This document shows, piece after piece, positions 19,489 through 27,955 of a DNA stretch of 61,839 nucleotides (its first letter is position 1; each line of letters starts with the position of its first letter). Source of the DNA: Flavobacteriaceae bacterium (GTDB taxonomy: Bacteria > Bacteroidota > Bacteroidia > Flavobacteriales > Flavobacteriaceae); the NCBI GenBank assembly GCA_947451475.1, contig CANFZC010000007.1:1-61839 (forward strand), read 5' to 3'. Position numbers and translations under genes: made by a program. The notes under the pieces are model-generated. The model did no database searches. It was given only the letters and a program-made list of their open reading frames with translations, and was not told where the DNA came from.

Positions 19489-21474
19489 TAAATAAACAGA
19501 CCGTATACGTCCTATTTTATTAGTTAGACTGACTTTCAGTTTATTGTAATCATTGATTGTAGATTTTAATTCTTCGATATCATTTGCTTTTTCTTTACTA
19601 AACTTTTCCATCAAATCCACAATTAATTTATTTATGAGATATTCACGAAGGGAAATTAATGTTTCAGAAACTAAATTAGTAAGCACCTCTTCAGAATCTT
19701 TTTCCTTAACAAATACTTGTTTTTTTTCTAACCAACCTGCGAGCGTATAACGTTCATTTTCCATTATTAAATTTGAAATAAAACTTGCCTTTGATTCTTC
19801 GATAGAATTAATATACTTGACAATATCAAAACTTTGATTGCTAACAAAATTATGGATCAGATCATTATATATTTCTTGAAAAAAATGATTTGTGAAATTT
19901 ATTTCATCTTCTTGAAGACTCAAATAAATTCGTTCTGATATTTTACACTTGCTTTTTTCTTTAACCTCAATTTCATTGCCTTCTTCATCAAAATTAATAT
20001 AAATGTTTTCAAAATCGATTTCTAAATTGCCGTATAAAACTAAAATACTTATAATGTTAATTTCAAGTGTTGATAAGATATCTAACTTTTCTCTACTTAC
20101 TTCAATGTTCTCTTTTACAACTTCAAAAGCTTTTTGTTCTGATTTGATTTTTTTTCCTGCGTCAGAAATATCCTTTTGAACCATTTGCGCCAGCGTATTC
20201 AACAAAACTTGCTCAGAAATATCCATTATACGTGCCGTTTCTTGAATGTAAATTTCTCTTTTAATTCGATCTGGAATTTTAGAAATACTTACTACCATAT
20301 CTCGAATTAAATCGGCTTTTTTAATAGGATCATTATTGGCTTCCTCCATCAAAAGCGAGGCTTTAAACTGTATGAAATCTTTGGCGTTGTTTTTTAAATA
20401 CAATACTAAATCTTCATACGAATTCTTTCTAGCAAAACTATCTGGGTCATCACCATCTGGAAAAGTGCATACTTTGACGTTCATCCCTTCTTCCAAAATC
20501 AAATCGATTCCACGCACAGAAGCACGCAATCCGGCGGCATCACCATCAAAAAGCACCGTAATATTTTTAGTCAACCGATTAACTAGTCGAACTTGATCGG
20601 GCGTTAAAGCCGTTCCAGAAGAAGCTACAACATTCTCTATTCCTGCTTGATGCATTTGAATAACATCTGTATAACCTTCAACTAAATAACAATTGTTTTG
20701 TTTTGCAATAGCTTGTTTGGCATGAAAAATACCATATAAAACTTTACTTTTATGGTATATCTCACTTTCGGGTGAATTGAGGTATTTAGCTGCCTTTTTA
20801 TCATTGATCAAAATCCTACCGCCAAAACCTAAGTTTCTACCAGATAAACTTTGAATAGGAAACATAACTCTGCCTTTGAAACGGTCAAATTGCTTACCGT
20901 CTTCTCTAACAATGGTCAGTCCTACTTTTTCTAAAAATTCTAACTGGTAGCCTTTGGACAATCCTTCTTTGGTAAAAGCATCCCAAGTTTCGGGCGAATA
21001 ACCTAAACCAAATTTGGCAATGGTTTCATTGGTAAAGCCCCTTTCTTTGAAATAAGACAAACCAATTGCTTTACCTTCTTCCGAATTTAATAGTGTTTCA
21101 TGGAAATAACTTTTGGCAAACTCTGAAACCAAATACATGCTTTCTTTTTCGTTGGCTTCTATTTTATCTTCTTGAGAAACTTCGGTCTCTTCAATTTCGA
21201 TATTGTATTTATTGGCCAAAAAACGTATAGCTTCTGGATAGGTAAAATGCTCGTGTTCCATTAAGAACGTTACAACGCTTCCGCCTTTTCCCGAACTAAA
21301 ATCCTTCCAAATTTGTTTAACTGGTGACACCATAAAAGAAGGCGAACGTTCATCCGAGAAGGGGCTCAAGCCTTTGTAATTGCTCCCAGCACGTTTGAGT
21401 TGAACAAAATCGCCAATGACTTCTTCCACCCGAGCGGTTTCAAAAACTTTATCTATGGTTTCGCGAGTAATCAA
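19486..21474 (-). CDS. dnaG: DNA primase DnaG with altered zinc-ribbon domain
   Basis: DnaG synthesises RNA primers at the replication fork. It has the N-terminal CHC2-type domain (to about residue 100) and the RNA polymerase core with Toprim motifs (YLVEGYTDV with the catalytic Glu, then LFDGDAAG and DGDDPDSF). A long C-terminal helicase-interaction region brings it to 662 aa. The four expected zinc ligands of the CHC2 fold are all replaced: S37 and S40 in GLSPFSDERSPSF, and D58 and S61 in KDFSSGKGG. The surrounding residues are well conserved, so this is divergence, not a frameshift. The core catalytic residues are intact and the gene should be functional. Confidence 0.95.
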   Translation of the reverse strand: MITRETIDKVFETARVEEVIGDFVQLKRAGSNYKGLSPFSDERSPSFMVSPVKQIWKDFSSGKGGSVVTFLMEHEHFTYPEAIRFLANKYNIEIEETEVSQEDKIEANEKESMYLVSEFAKSYFHETLLNSEEGKAIGLSYFKERGFTNETIAKFGLGYSPETWDAFTKEGLSKGYQLEFLEKVGLTIVREDGKQFDRFKGRVMFPIQSLSGRNLGFGGRILINDKKAAKYLNSPESEIYHKSKVLYGIFHAKQAIAKQNNCYLVEGYTDVIQMHQAGIENVVASSGTALTPDQVRLVNRLTKNITVLFDGDAAGLRASVRGIDLILEEGMNVKVCTFPDGDDPDSFARKNSYEDLVLYLKNNAKDFIQFKASLLMEEANNDPIKKADLIRDMVVSISKIPDRIKREIYIQETARIMDISEQVLLNTLAQMVQKDISDAGKKIKSEQKAFEVVKENIEVSREKLDILSTLEINIISILVLYGNLEIDFENIYINFDEEGNEIEVKEKSKCKISERIYLSLQEDEINFTNHFFQEIYNDLIHNFVSNQSFDIVKYINSIEESKASFISNLIMENERYTLAGWLEKKQVFVKEKDSEEVLTNLVSETLISLREYLINKLIVDLMEKFSKEKANDIEELKSTINDYNKLKVSLTNKIGRIRSVYL

Positions 21475-21526
21475 AATGATTTGTTTTGTTTAAAATTTAA
21501 AGAAGGTAAAATTACATAAAAATAAA

Positions 21527-21556
21527 AAAAGATGCTTCATTGCTGAAACATCTTTT
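21527..21556 (-). terminator. Terminator of the ECF sigma / beta-barrel operon
   Basis: On the minus strand a 12-base-pair arm built around AAAGATG / CATCTTT closes a 6-base loop and is followed by a T run. It lies just after the stop of the beta-barrel gene at 21583. Confidence 0.75.
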
Positions 21557-21582
21557 CGAAGTATAAAATTAATCAAAACAAA

Positions 21583-22716
21583 TTAGTTTAAATCAAAACG
21601 GATACCAAGTGATATATTGTTTTGTTTTATAGCATTGTCTTTAAATAAAGGATTTAAATCGTATTTCAAATACAAACTAGTTGACTTATAACCTATGTAG
21701 GTACTTACGCCATAAATAAAATCATTAGCGTTGAAATTTCCTTTTGTCTTTTGAGTCACGTCGCGACTTCCTTCATTGAATTCTAAAATCTGTTTAGATT
21801 TTACTCTAACTCCGGCATAACCTCCAATTCCAAAACGAACGCTTTCATGAGTTTTGAAGATTTTTTTTCCATCTTTATCTTTGACTTTAGTAAAATCAAA
21901 TTCTAAGTGAAGTGGCACAGCGATATATACATTTCTAAAGCGAGAATCATCTAAATGAATTGAGCTTACTTCTAAATTAGTTTGATCACCATTCACTACA
22001 AAATAACGATTATCAGTTGGACGAAGATTATTATACATTAAAGACATTCCGTATTTTAAGTGTAATAAATTATTATTTTTTAATAGTCTTGTATTCCAAG
22101 TGACTCCCCATTCGTAGAAGTGAGAACCCCAATATCTGTAATCAGAATTGGCTATAGCCCCATTGGTAACCAAGTTGTTTACACCAGCTGCAAATACAAA
22201 TTGTGAAGTGGTACGTCGATCCCCAACTCGTCCTCTGCTCTTAACCGCTTTTCTAATTCCATTAATATCTATATATAGACTATCACTAGTTTTATAAGTA
22301 ACTTTATATTTTATCCCGTTATAAAATATGCTGTCTTTCTCTTTCAACTTTACTCCAATAAACTCTATTGAATTTCTACTTTGCATTTCAGGCGCAAATA
22401 TTTTCCCATCAACTTTCTGTTGAACCAAATCTTTTAATTCTTCTTGAACCTCAGCAATTCTGTTTTCTATATTTTTTGAGCGGGCTTCCGCTAAGATCAT
22501 TTTTTTGGCATCAGCTTGTTCCTTGGCAAGAGTACCTGCTTCAAGCTCTTTGTTTATCGCTTCTATTTCTATTTTTAATGCTGCTTTTTCCTCTTTGGTA
22601 ATGTTCTCGATTTTAACCGCAATAGCATGTGCTTTACCTTCAAAAGTTTCTTGTGCTGACGCTTTGCTGACTAATAAACTCATTAGGATTACGGCATAAA
22701 TAGTGAAATTCTTCAT
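21583..22716 (-). CDS. Predicted outer-membrane beta-barrel protein with N-terminal coiled coil
   Basis: The 377-aa protein starts with a Sec signal peptide (cleavage predicted after SKASA). A strongly charged Glu/Lys region at about residues 30-100 looks helical or coiled-coil. From about residue 165 the sequence alternates in the manner of beta-strands and ends in Asn after a hydrophobic strand (ISLGIRFDLN), as outer-membrane barrels often do. No family name is recognised. It is the third gene of an operon with an ECF sigma factor and a membrane anti-sigma-like protein, so it may be the envelope output or sensor of that system. Confidence 0.65.
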   Translation of the reverse strand: MKNFTIYAVILMSLLVSKASAQETFEGKAHAIAVKIENITKEEKAALKIEIEAINKELEAGTLAKEQADAKKMILAEARSKNIENRIAEVQEELKDLVQQKVDGKIFAPEMQSRNSIEFIGVKLKEKDSIFYNGIKYKVTYKTSDSLYIDINGIRKAVKSRGRVGDRRTTSQFVFAAGVNNLVTNGAIANSDYRYWGSHFYEWGVTWNTRLLKNNNLLHLKYGMSLMYNNLRPTDNRYFVVNGDQTNLEVSSIHLDDSRFRNVYIAVPLHLEFDFTKVKDKDGKKIFKTHESVRFGIGGYAGVRVKSKQILEFNEGSRDVTQKTKGNFNANDFIYGVSTYIGYKSTSLYLKYDLNPLFKDNAIKQNNISLGIRFDLN

Positions 22717-22741
22717 GATGTTTGATTTAGTTGATTAATGA

Positions 22742-23500
22742 TTATTCTTTGTTTCTATTGGCCAAAGCCACTTTTACTTCTTGGTAATTTTTGTTTACTT
22801 TATTTATTATTTTCTCTCTGAAAGTATTTTCTACTTCTCCTTCAGCTTGAGAAAGTAGCCTTTTAGTATCAACTTTAACAACCATTTTTTGAGTAGTTGA
22901 TTGTTTGGCTACTTTATCCATATCGGCCAATAAAGCTTCATCTGATTTGATACTTGCATTCCCTACAACTATCATTTCTCTTTGAGTGCTTATTTTTGGA
23001 ATGTCTTTAATAGCAACATCACCCGAAAACAAATATTCAATTTCTTTGTCTTTGTTGATTTGATTTTGATTGTCATTAGTTGATTTATTTACTGTTGCTT
23101 TTTGATTTTTACCGCTACGCTCCATACTGTTTTGTTGTGTATTAGGTGATGATTGAAACTGGTTGATTGCAATTGTATTTTCTTGGGGTTTTTCAATTAT
23201 AGGTTCTTGAAATTTATTAGCTTCTTTTTGATCAGTGTCTTTTTTAATTTCTGTTCCAACGATTGTATTTGTGGGTTCTATTTCTTTACTGTTTTGTGTA
23301 AAAAAAAACAAACCAAGTGTTGCGAAAACCAAAATGCTAGCAGCAATAAACAAAAAGCCAAAAGGTAGCATTGTTTTTTTTTCTTCGGTTACCGAAAGCA
23401 TAGCATCTAATCTGTCCCAAGCTTGAGCTGAGGGTTGAATTTCTCTGGTATTCAACTTGTCTCTGAATTGTTTTTCTATTTTATTCGGTTCCATTTTCAT
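22742..23500 (-). CDS. Single-pass membrane protein, probable anti-sigma factor
   Basis: This 252-aa protein has an N-terminal cytoplasmic segment of ~43 residues, one transmembrane helix (about 44-68) and a long polar periplasmic part rich in Gln, Asn and Lys. It overlaps the ECF sigma gene by 20 bases. This topology and coupling are typical of anti-sigma factors, but no zinc-binding HxxxCxxC motif is present, so it is not a ZAS-type. The start may be Met1 or Met3 (MEPNK). The next gene, 25 bases on, is the beta-barrel protein. Function is inferred from context only. Confidence 0.6.
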   Translation of the reverse strand: MKMEPNKIEKQFRDKLNTREIQPSAQAWDRLDAMLSVTEEKKTMLPFGFLFIAASILVFATLGLFFFTQNSKEIEPTNTIVGTEIKKDTDQKEANKFQEPIIEKPQENTIAINQFQSSPNTQQNSMERSGKNQKATVNKSTNDNQNQINKDKEIEYLFSGDVAIKDIPKISTQREMIVVGNASIKSDEALLADMDKVAKQSTTQKMVVKVDTKRLLSQAEGEVENTFREKIINKVNKNYQEVKVALANRNKE

Positions 23501-24041
23501 AATTTTTTAATTTAGCTATATTTTCCTGTAGCATTTTTCGGGCGTGTGATAATTGTGATTTTGATGTGCCATCACTAATGCCCATCATCGTTGCAATTTC
23601 CTGATGTTTGAATCCTTCAATCGCATATAAATTGAAAATCATTTTGTAACCTTCGGGCAAATTGTCAATTAGAAACTGTATGTCTTCTACCGAAAACTGG
23701 CTTTCTATATTATTGTGTCGTTCTTCGAAGAAATTCTCATCTTCTGTAAACTTCACTTTTTTATCTACTCTGATAAAAGAAATACATTCGTTAATCATTA
23801 TCCGGCGAATCCAACCTTCAAAACTGCCTTTGTATTCAAAATTTTTCAAGTTGGTAAATACTTTCATAAAAGCCGTGATCATAATATCTTCTGCCTGATG
23901 TACATCTTTTATGTATTGACGGCAAACACTCAACATTTTGGGAGCAAATTTGGAATAAATCTGATGCTGTGCATGACGATTGTTCTCGACTGCCAGTTCG
24001 ATTAATTCTCTTTCATCTTTATATAAGTTGATAACTTTCAA
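23481..24041 (-). CDS. ECF-type RNA polymerase sigma factor
   Basis: This is a sigma-70 family protein of 186 aa with only regions 2 and 4, as in extracytoplasmic-function factors. Region 2 includes YIKDVHQAEDIMITAFMKVF and the promoter-melting segment FEGWIRRIMINECISFIR. Region 4 contains the helix-turn-helix GFKHQEIATMMGISDGTSKS. The gene overlaps a membrane-anchored anti-sigma-like gene by 20 bases, suggesting release from that partner on an envelope signal. A typical ECF promoter lies just upstream, so autoregulation is likely. Confidence 0.92.
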   Translation of the reverse strand: MKVINLYKDERELIELAVENNRHAQHQIYSKFAPKMLSVCRQYIKDVHQAEDIMITAFMKVFTNLKNFEYKGSFEGWIRRIMINECISFIRVDKKVKFTEDENFFEERHNNIESQFSVEDIQFLIDNLPEGYKMIFNLYAIEGFKHQEIATMMGISDGTSKSQLSHARKMLQENIAKLKNYENGTE

Positions 24042-24068
24042 AACCTATTGTTAGAGTTTACTATAAGC

Positions 24069-24098
24069 ATAGACGAGAGTCGATTGCAAATGGTTGCA
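24069..24098 (-). promoter_or_regulatory. Predicted ECF-type (autoregulatory) promoter of the sigma gene
   Basis: On the minus strand TGCAACC (24098-24092) and CGTCTAT (24075-24069) are separated by 16 bases. AAC-containing -35 and CGTC-containing -10 elements at 16-17 bases are the hallmark of ECF promoters in general. No TAnnTTTG box was found in this leader. The -10 element lies 27 bases before the sigma start codon. Confidence 0.7.
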
Positions 24099-24189
24099 TG
24101 GGGTTTTAAATTATTCGATTTGAAAATTAAAAAAATAACAAACTCAATAAAAAAAAGGCTTTACAGAGGTCATTATTTTTAAAAAAACT

Positions 24190-25170
24190 TTATTTTTTTC
24201 TTTCAATCACATAATTTACCATCAACGAAAGTGCGTCTCTGTATTCTGATTGGGGAAAATTGACAAGGATTTGGAGTGCTTCTTGCTGAAAATGCATCAT
24301 CTTTTGTTCTGCATAGCACAAGCCATTTTTATCTTTTACAAATTGGATGACTTCTTTAACTCGATTTTTATCTTTATTGTGGTTTTTGATCGAATTGATA
24401 CACCAGTTTTTTTCTTTACTGTTACAATTATTTAAAGCATATATTAATGGTAAAGTCATTTTTTGTTCTTTTATGTCAATTCCGGTTGGTTTTCCAATGG
24501 CATCATCAGTATAATCAAACAAATCGTCTTTGATTTGAAAAGCCATTCCAATGAGTTCCCCAAACTTACGCATGGCTTCCACCTGGACCTCATCTTCCGA
24601 AACTGATTTAGCCCCAAGAGCACAACAAGACGCAATTAATGTTGCTGTTTTTTTGCGGATAATTTCATAATAGACATCTTCTATAATATCTAGTCTTCTA
24701 GCTTTTTCTATTTGAAGTAATTCTCCTTCACTCATTTCACGGACGGCTACCGAAATAATCCTTAGTAAATCAAAATCACCATGATCTATAGAAAGTAACA
24801 ATCCTTTTGACAGTAAGTAATCCCCAACAAGGACTGCAATTTTATTTTTCCAAAGCGCATTAATAGAGAAAAATCCACGTCGACGGTTACTATCATCTAC
24901 TACATCATCGTGCACTAAGGTAGCGGTATGAATCAGCTCTATAACACTTGCGCCTCTGTAAGTCCTTTCATTTACTTCACTTTTAGCAGAAATCATTTTG
25001 GCTACTAAAAAAACAAACATCGGGCGCATTTGTTTACCCTTTCGATTTACGATATAATATGTAATTCTATTAAGTAAAGCTACTTTAGAAGTCATCGATT
25101 CATAGAACTTTTTTTCAAAAAGCTCCATCTCAACATGTATCGGTTCTTTAATTTGAGAAGTAATATTCAT
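24190..25170 (-). CDS. Polyprenyl (trans-prenyl) diphosphate synthase
   Basis: This is an all-helical prenyltransferase that elongates allylic diphosphates with IPP. The first aspartate-rich motif is DDVVDDSNRRRG, followed directly by the substrate-binding arginines. The second is DDLFDYTDD, preceded by FQIK. The N-terminal GKQMRPMF segment binds IPP. The motif spacing fits medium- or long-chain synthases (quinone side chain), but chain length cannot be read safely. I choose the ATG at 25170 (326 aa). A TTG three codons earlier lies inside the -7 promoter box and is unlikely to be used. Confidence 0.88.
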   Translation of the reverse strand: MNITSQIKEPIHVEMELFEKKFYESMTSKVALLNRITYYIVNRKGKQMRPMFVFLVAKMISAKSEVNERTYRGASVIELIHTATLVHDDVVDDSNRRRGFFSINALWKNKIAVLVGDYLLSKGLLLSIDHGDFDLLRIISVAVREMSEGELLQIEKARRLDIIEDVYYEIIRKKTATLIASCCALGAKSVSEDEVQVEAMRKFGELIGMAFQIKDDLFDYTDDAIGKPTGIDIKEQKMTLPLIYALNNCNSKEKNWCINSIKNHNKDKNRVKEVIQFVKDKNGLCYAEQKMMHFQQEALQILVNFPQSEYRDALSLMVNYVIERKK

Positions 25171-25176
25171 TGATTT

Positions 25177-25184
25177 CAAAGATA
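25177..25184 (-). promoter_or_regulatory. -7 box immediately before the polyprenyl synthase ATG
   Basis: TATCTTTG on the minus strand fits TAnnTTTG and ends only 6 bases before the ATG at 25170. Transcription would start at or within a few bases of the start codon, which points to a leaderless or nearly leaderless message. Confidence 0.6.
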
Positions 25185-25278
25185 CAATAATGCAATCGTT
25201 TGAAAAAAAAAATTACCTTTGGATTAAACCTTTTTGATTTTGTTTTGTCTAATACTTAAATCTTAAAAATATAAAATT

Positions 25279-26157
25279 ATGAAAACAAAGAATTTAATTT
25301 GGGGTTTGGCACTTTCGTTAACTTTCCTAAGTTGCAGCAAAAATGACAGCAATGATGCAAATGTGAGTACTGATGATGCTAAAGCAAGTACTAAAATTGA
25401 TGCAATGAATGATGATGTAAGTAATATTGTAGAAGAACAGGAATCCAACACTTATTCAGATGTGGCCAATGGAAAAACAACTGAATCAACAAACTCGATG
25501 CTTTCAAATTGTGCCACTATCACTAGAGTTCCAGAATTTGGCACTGCAATCATTCCGGGAACAACTGTAATTAAAACAATTGATTTTGGCGCCATAGGAT
25601 GTACATTAAGCAACGGAAATATAGTAAAGGGGAAAATCATTATAACCTATGTTTACGAACCAGATGCGACTTCACATACTATTAACTACACTTTTGAAAA
25701 CTTCTATCACAACTCGATCAAATTTGAAGGCAACAAAACCTTTACCAGAACAATGATAACAACTACTGACAATCCTAGCTTGCACCCTCACGTAAGTATG
25801 ACTTTAGATTTAACAGCTACTTTAACAAATGGCCTTGTTTATCATAGAGTTGGAGAAAGAACCAGAGAAATTATTGAAGGATATTCCACTCCTGCTTTTT
25901 CTGATAACATATACAAAATAACGGGCAATTGGATAACCACTGGTCCAAACGGAGGAACTCAAACCAGTACAATTTCAACACCATTAAAAATAAAAATGAG
26001 TTGTGTGGCTGTAAACAAACCACTTATTGTTTCTGGTATTATAACAATTGTTAGAAATGGGAACACCGCTACACTTGATTATGGCAATGGTGACTGTGAT
26101 AATTTAGCAGTACTAACAGTAAGTGGAAACACTTATAATATAGTTATCGGCAACTAA
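25279..26157 (+). CDS. Hypothetical lipoprotein
   Basis: The 292-aa protein begins with a lipoprotein signal peptide ending in the lipobox LSC (Cys20). A low-complexity Ser/Asp/Asn-rich stretch to about residue 60 follows, which looks like a flexible tether. The rest is Thr- and Asn-rich, with alternating hydrophobic residues suggesting beta-structure, and contains a few cysteines. No family is recognised. It stands alone between the divergent polyprenyl synthase gene and the convergent rlmN gene. A surface or periplasmic role is inferred only from the signal. Confidence 0.75.
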   Translation: MKTKNLIWGLALSLTFLSCSKNDSNDANVSTDDAKASTKIDAMNDDVSNIVEEQESNTYSDVANGKTTESTNSMLSNCATITRVPEFGTAIIPGTTVIKTIDFGAIGCTLSNGNIVKGKIIITYVYEPDATSHTINYTFENFYHNSIKFEGNKTFTRTMITTTDNPSLHPHVSMTLDLTATLTNGLVYHRVGERTREIIEGYSTPAFSDNIYKITGNWITTGPNGGTQTSTISTPLKIKMSCVAVNKPLIVSGIITIVRNGNTATLDYGNGDCDNLAVLTVSGNTYNIVIGN

Positions 26158-26174
26158 AAATTGATTTATTTAAT

Positions 26175-26212
26175 AAACCCCGTCTCGAATTTCAACGAGA
26201 TGGGTTTTTTTT
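26175..26212. terminator. Bidirectional terminator between lipoprotein gene and rlmN
   Basis: AAACCCCGTCTCG pairs with CGAGATGGGTTT (one bulge, one G-T pair) around an 8-base loop, with a T run on the plus strand and A residues upstream for the opposite direction. Confidence 0.8.
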
Positions 26213-27251
26213 ACAATTTGTTAGCCAATTGTCCACATGCAGCATCAATGTCTTTTCCCCTGCTTCTCCTTACTTTAGCAATTATGTCATTATCAGTCAA
26301 TGCTTTAATATAATTGCTGATTACAATGTCTGAAGCTTGTTGAAATTCCCCATCATCAATAGGATTATATTCAATTAAATTGACTTTACAAGGTACATAT
26401 TTACAAAACTTAACTAGAGCATCAATGGAAGCTTTATCATCATTAATATTTTTCCATACTACATATTCGAAAGTAACTTTACTTTTTGTTTTTTTATACC
26501 AATATTGCAAAGCCTCCTTTAATTCAGGCAATCGAAAATTTTTAGTAAAAGGCATAATATGATTTCGAGTTTCTTCTACAGCAGAATGCAAGGAAACTGC
26601 CAATTTGAATTTAACGTCGTCATCTGCCATCTTCTTAATCATTTTTGAAACCCCAGAGGTAGAAACGGTAATGCGTTTTGGCGACATACCCAATCCTTCT
26701 TCCGAGGTAATCATATTAATCGCTTTCATAACATTATTATAATTCATCAGAGGCTCTCCCATACCCATAAAAACGACATTTGACAATGGACGGTTGTAAT
26801 AAAATCTACTTTCTCTATCAATAGCGACCACTTGATCATAAATTTCTCCAGGCTCCAAATTCCGCATCCTTTTTAAACTAGCAGTTGCGCAAAAATTACA
26901 ATCTAAACTACATCCAACCTGACTCGAGACACAAGCCGTTGTTCTTTTTTCTGTTGGAATTAATACACTTTCTACAACTAAACCATCATGTAATCGAACT
27001 GCATTCTTCACAGTTCCATCACTACTTCGTTGCATCGCATCAACTTTGATATGGTTAATAACAAAATTATTTTCTAGCATTTGGCGAGTTTCTTTTGAGA
27101 TATTAGTCATATCTTCAAAATTATGAGCTGCTTTGTTCCATAACCACTCATAAACTTGATTCCCGCGAAATGCATTTTCACCATTTGCCACAAAAAAATC
27201 ACGTAACTGGGATTTAGTCAAACTTCGAATATCCTTTTTATCAATTTCCAT
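26211..27251 (-). CDS. rlmN: 23S/tRNA adenine-C2 methyltransferase RlmN
   Basis: This radical SAM enzyme methylates C2 of A2503 in 23S rRNA, and A37 in some tRNAs. The iron-sulfur motif CSLDCNFC (CxxxCxxC) lies near residue 113. The catalytic cysteines include the one in ACVSSQVGC and the C-terminal one in DIDAACGQLA. FMGMGEPLMNYNNV and LAVSLHSA are further hallmarks. The length of 346 aa is normal. The ATG at 27251 gives the N-terminus usual in Flavobacterium (MEIDKKDIRSLTKSQLRDFF). The -7 box ends only four bases before it. Confidence 0.96.
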   Translation of the reverse strand: MEIDKKDIRSLTKSQLRDFFVANGENAFRGNQVYEWLWNKAAHNFEDMTNISKETRQMLENNFVINHIKVDAMQRSSDGTVKNAVRLHDGLVVESVLIPTEKRTTACVSSQVGCSLDCNFCATASLKRMRNLEPGEIYDQVVAIDRESRFYYNRPLSNVVFMGMGEPLMNYNNVMKAINMITSEEGLGMSPKRITVSTSGVSKMIKKMADDDVKFKLAVSLHSAVEETRNHIMPFTKNFRLPELKEALQYWYKKTKSKVTFEYVVWKNINDDKASIDALVKFCKYVPCKVNLIEYNPIDDGEFQQASDIVISNYIKALTDNDIIAKVRRSRGKDIDAACGQLANKL

Positions 27252-27255
27252 AGCG

Positions 27256-27263
27256 CAAATTTA
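27256..27263 (-). promoter_or_regulatory. -7 box immediately before the rlmN ATG
   Basis: TAAATTTG on the minus strand fits TAnnTTTG and is separated from the ATG at 27251 by four bases, again implying a leaderless transcript. Confidence 0.55.
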
Positions 27264-27270
27264 TAGTATT

Positions 27271-27297
27271 TTGGTTAGTTAGATATTTGTATTTTTG
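27271..27297 (+). promoter_or_regulatory. Promoter of the O-methyltransferase gene
   Basis: TTG at 27271-27273, 16 bases, then TATTTTTG at 27290-27297. The ATG at 27314 follows 16 bases later. It is divergent from the rlmN promoter, with the two -7 boxes 26 bases apart. Confidence 0.7.
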
Positions 27298-27313
27298 TAA
27301 AAATAAAAATAGT

Positions 27314-27955
27314 ATGCATTTCATATCTGACGAATTAGATCATTATGTCACTTGTCATTCAGAAAACGAACCTGAATTACTAGCACAATTAAATAGAGAG
27401 ACCTATCAAAAAATCATTCAACCTCGCATGCTTAGTGGTCATTTTCAAGGAAGAGTACTTAGTATGCTTTCAAAGATTATTAAACCTGAAAATATTTTGG
27501 AGATAGGAACGTATACTGGTTATGCGACACTTTGTTTGGCGGAAGGCTTGGGACAAAATGGCTCCCTAGATACAATTGACGTTAATGAAGAACTTGTAGA
27601 TTTTCAAAGAAAATATTTTGATAAAAGTTTATGGAGTAATAAAATCAAACAACATCTCGGGCAAGCATTAGAAATCATTCCGTCCTTAAACAAAAAATAC
27701 GATTTGGTTTTTATTGATGCTGACAAAGATAATTACATCAACTATTTTCATGCTATAATTCCAATTATGAATAAAGGTGGAGTTATACTCTCAGACAATG
27801 TTTTATGGAGTGGGAAAGTTTTAGAAAATGTAAAAATAAATGATAAAACGACGAATATTATTTTAGAATACAATAAACTCCTAAAAGAAGACTCTCGTAT
27901 TGAAACAGTCTTATTTCCTATTCGTGATGGATTAACAATATCAAGAGTGATTTAA
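27314..27955 (+). CDS. Class I SAM-dependent O-methyltransferase
   Basis: This cytoplasmic protein of 213 aa is of the catechol/caffeoyl-CoA O-methyltransferase type (Methyltransf_3-like). The SAM motif I is ILEIGTYTGYATLCLAEGL, the second motif DTIDVNEE, and the metal/substrate region FIDADKDNYINYF then LSDNVLWSGKV. The ATG at 27314 is preferred because the longer reading frame begins inside the promoter. The methyl acceptor is unknown. It faces the PAP2 gene tail to tail with a 4-base overlap. Confidence 0.88.
   Translation: MHFISDELDHYVTCHSENEPELLAQLNRETYQKIIQPRMLSGHFQGRVLSMLSKIIKPENILEIGTYTGYATLCLAEGLGQNGSLDTIDVNEELVDFQRKYFDKSLWSNKIKQHLGQALEIIPSLNKKYDLVFIDADKDNYINYFHAIIPIMNKGGVILSDNVLWSGKVLENVKINDKTTNIILEYNKLLKEDSRIETVLFPIRDGLTISRVI

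Noticed and set aside
19486..21474. dnaG as a damaged gene because the zinc motif is missing
   Set aside because: The frame is intact over 662 codons, the Toprim residues are present and the residues around the lost ligands are conserved, so it is divergence and not decay.
22742..23500. Zinc-binding (ZAS) anti-sigma factor
   Set aside because: No HxxxCxxC motif is present. Only topology and gene overlap support an anti-sigma role.
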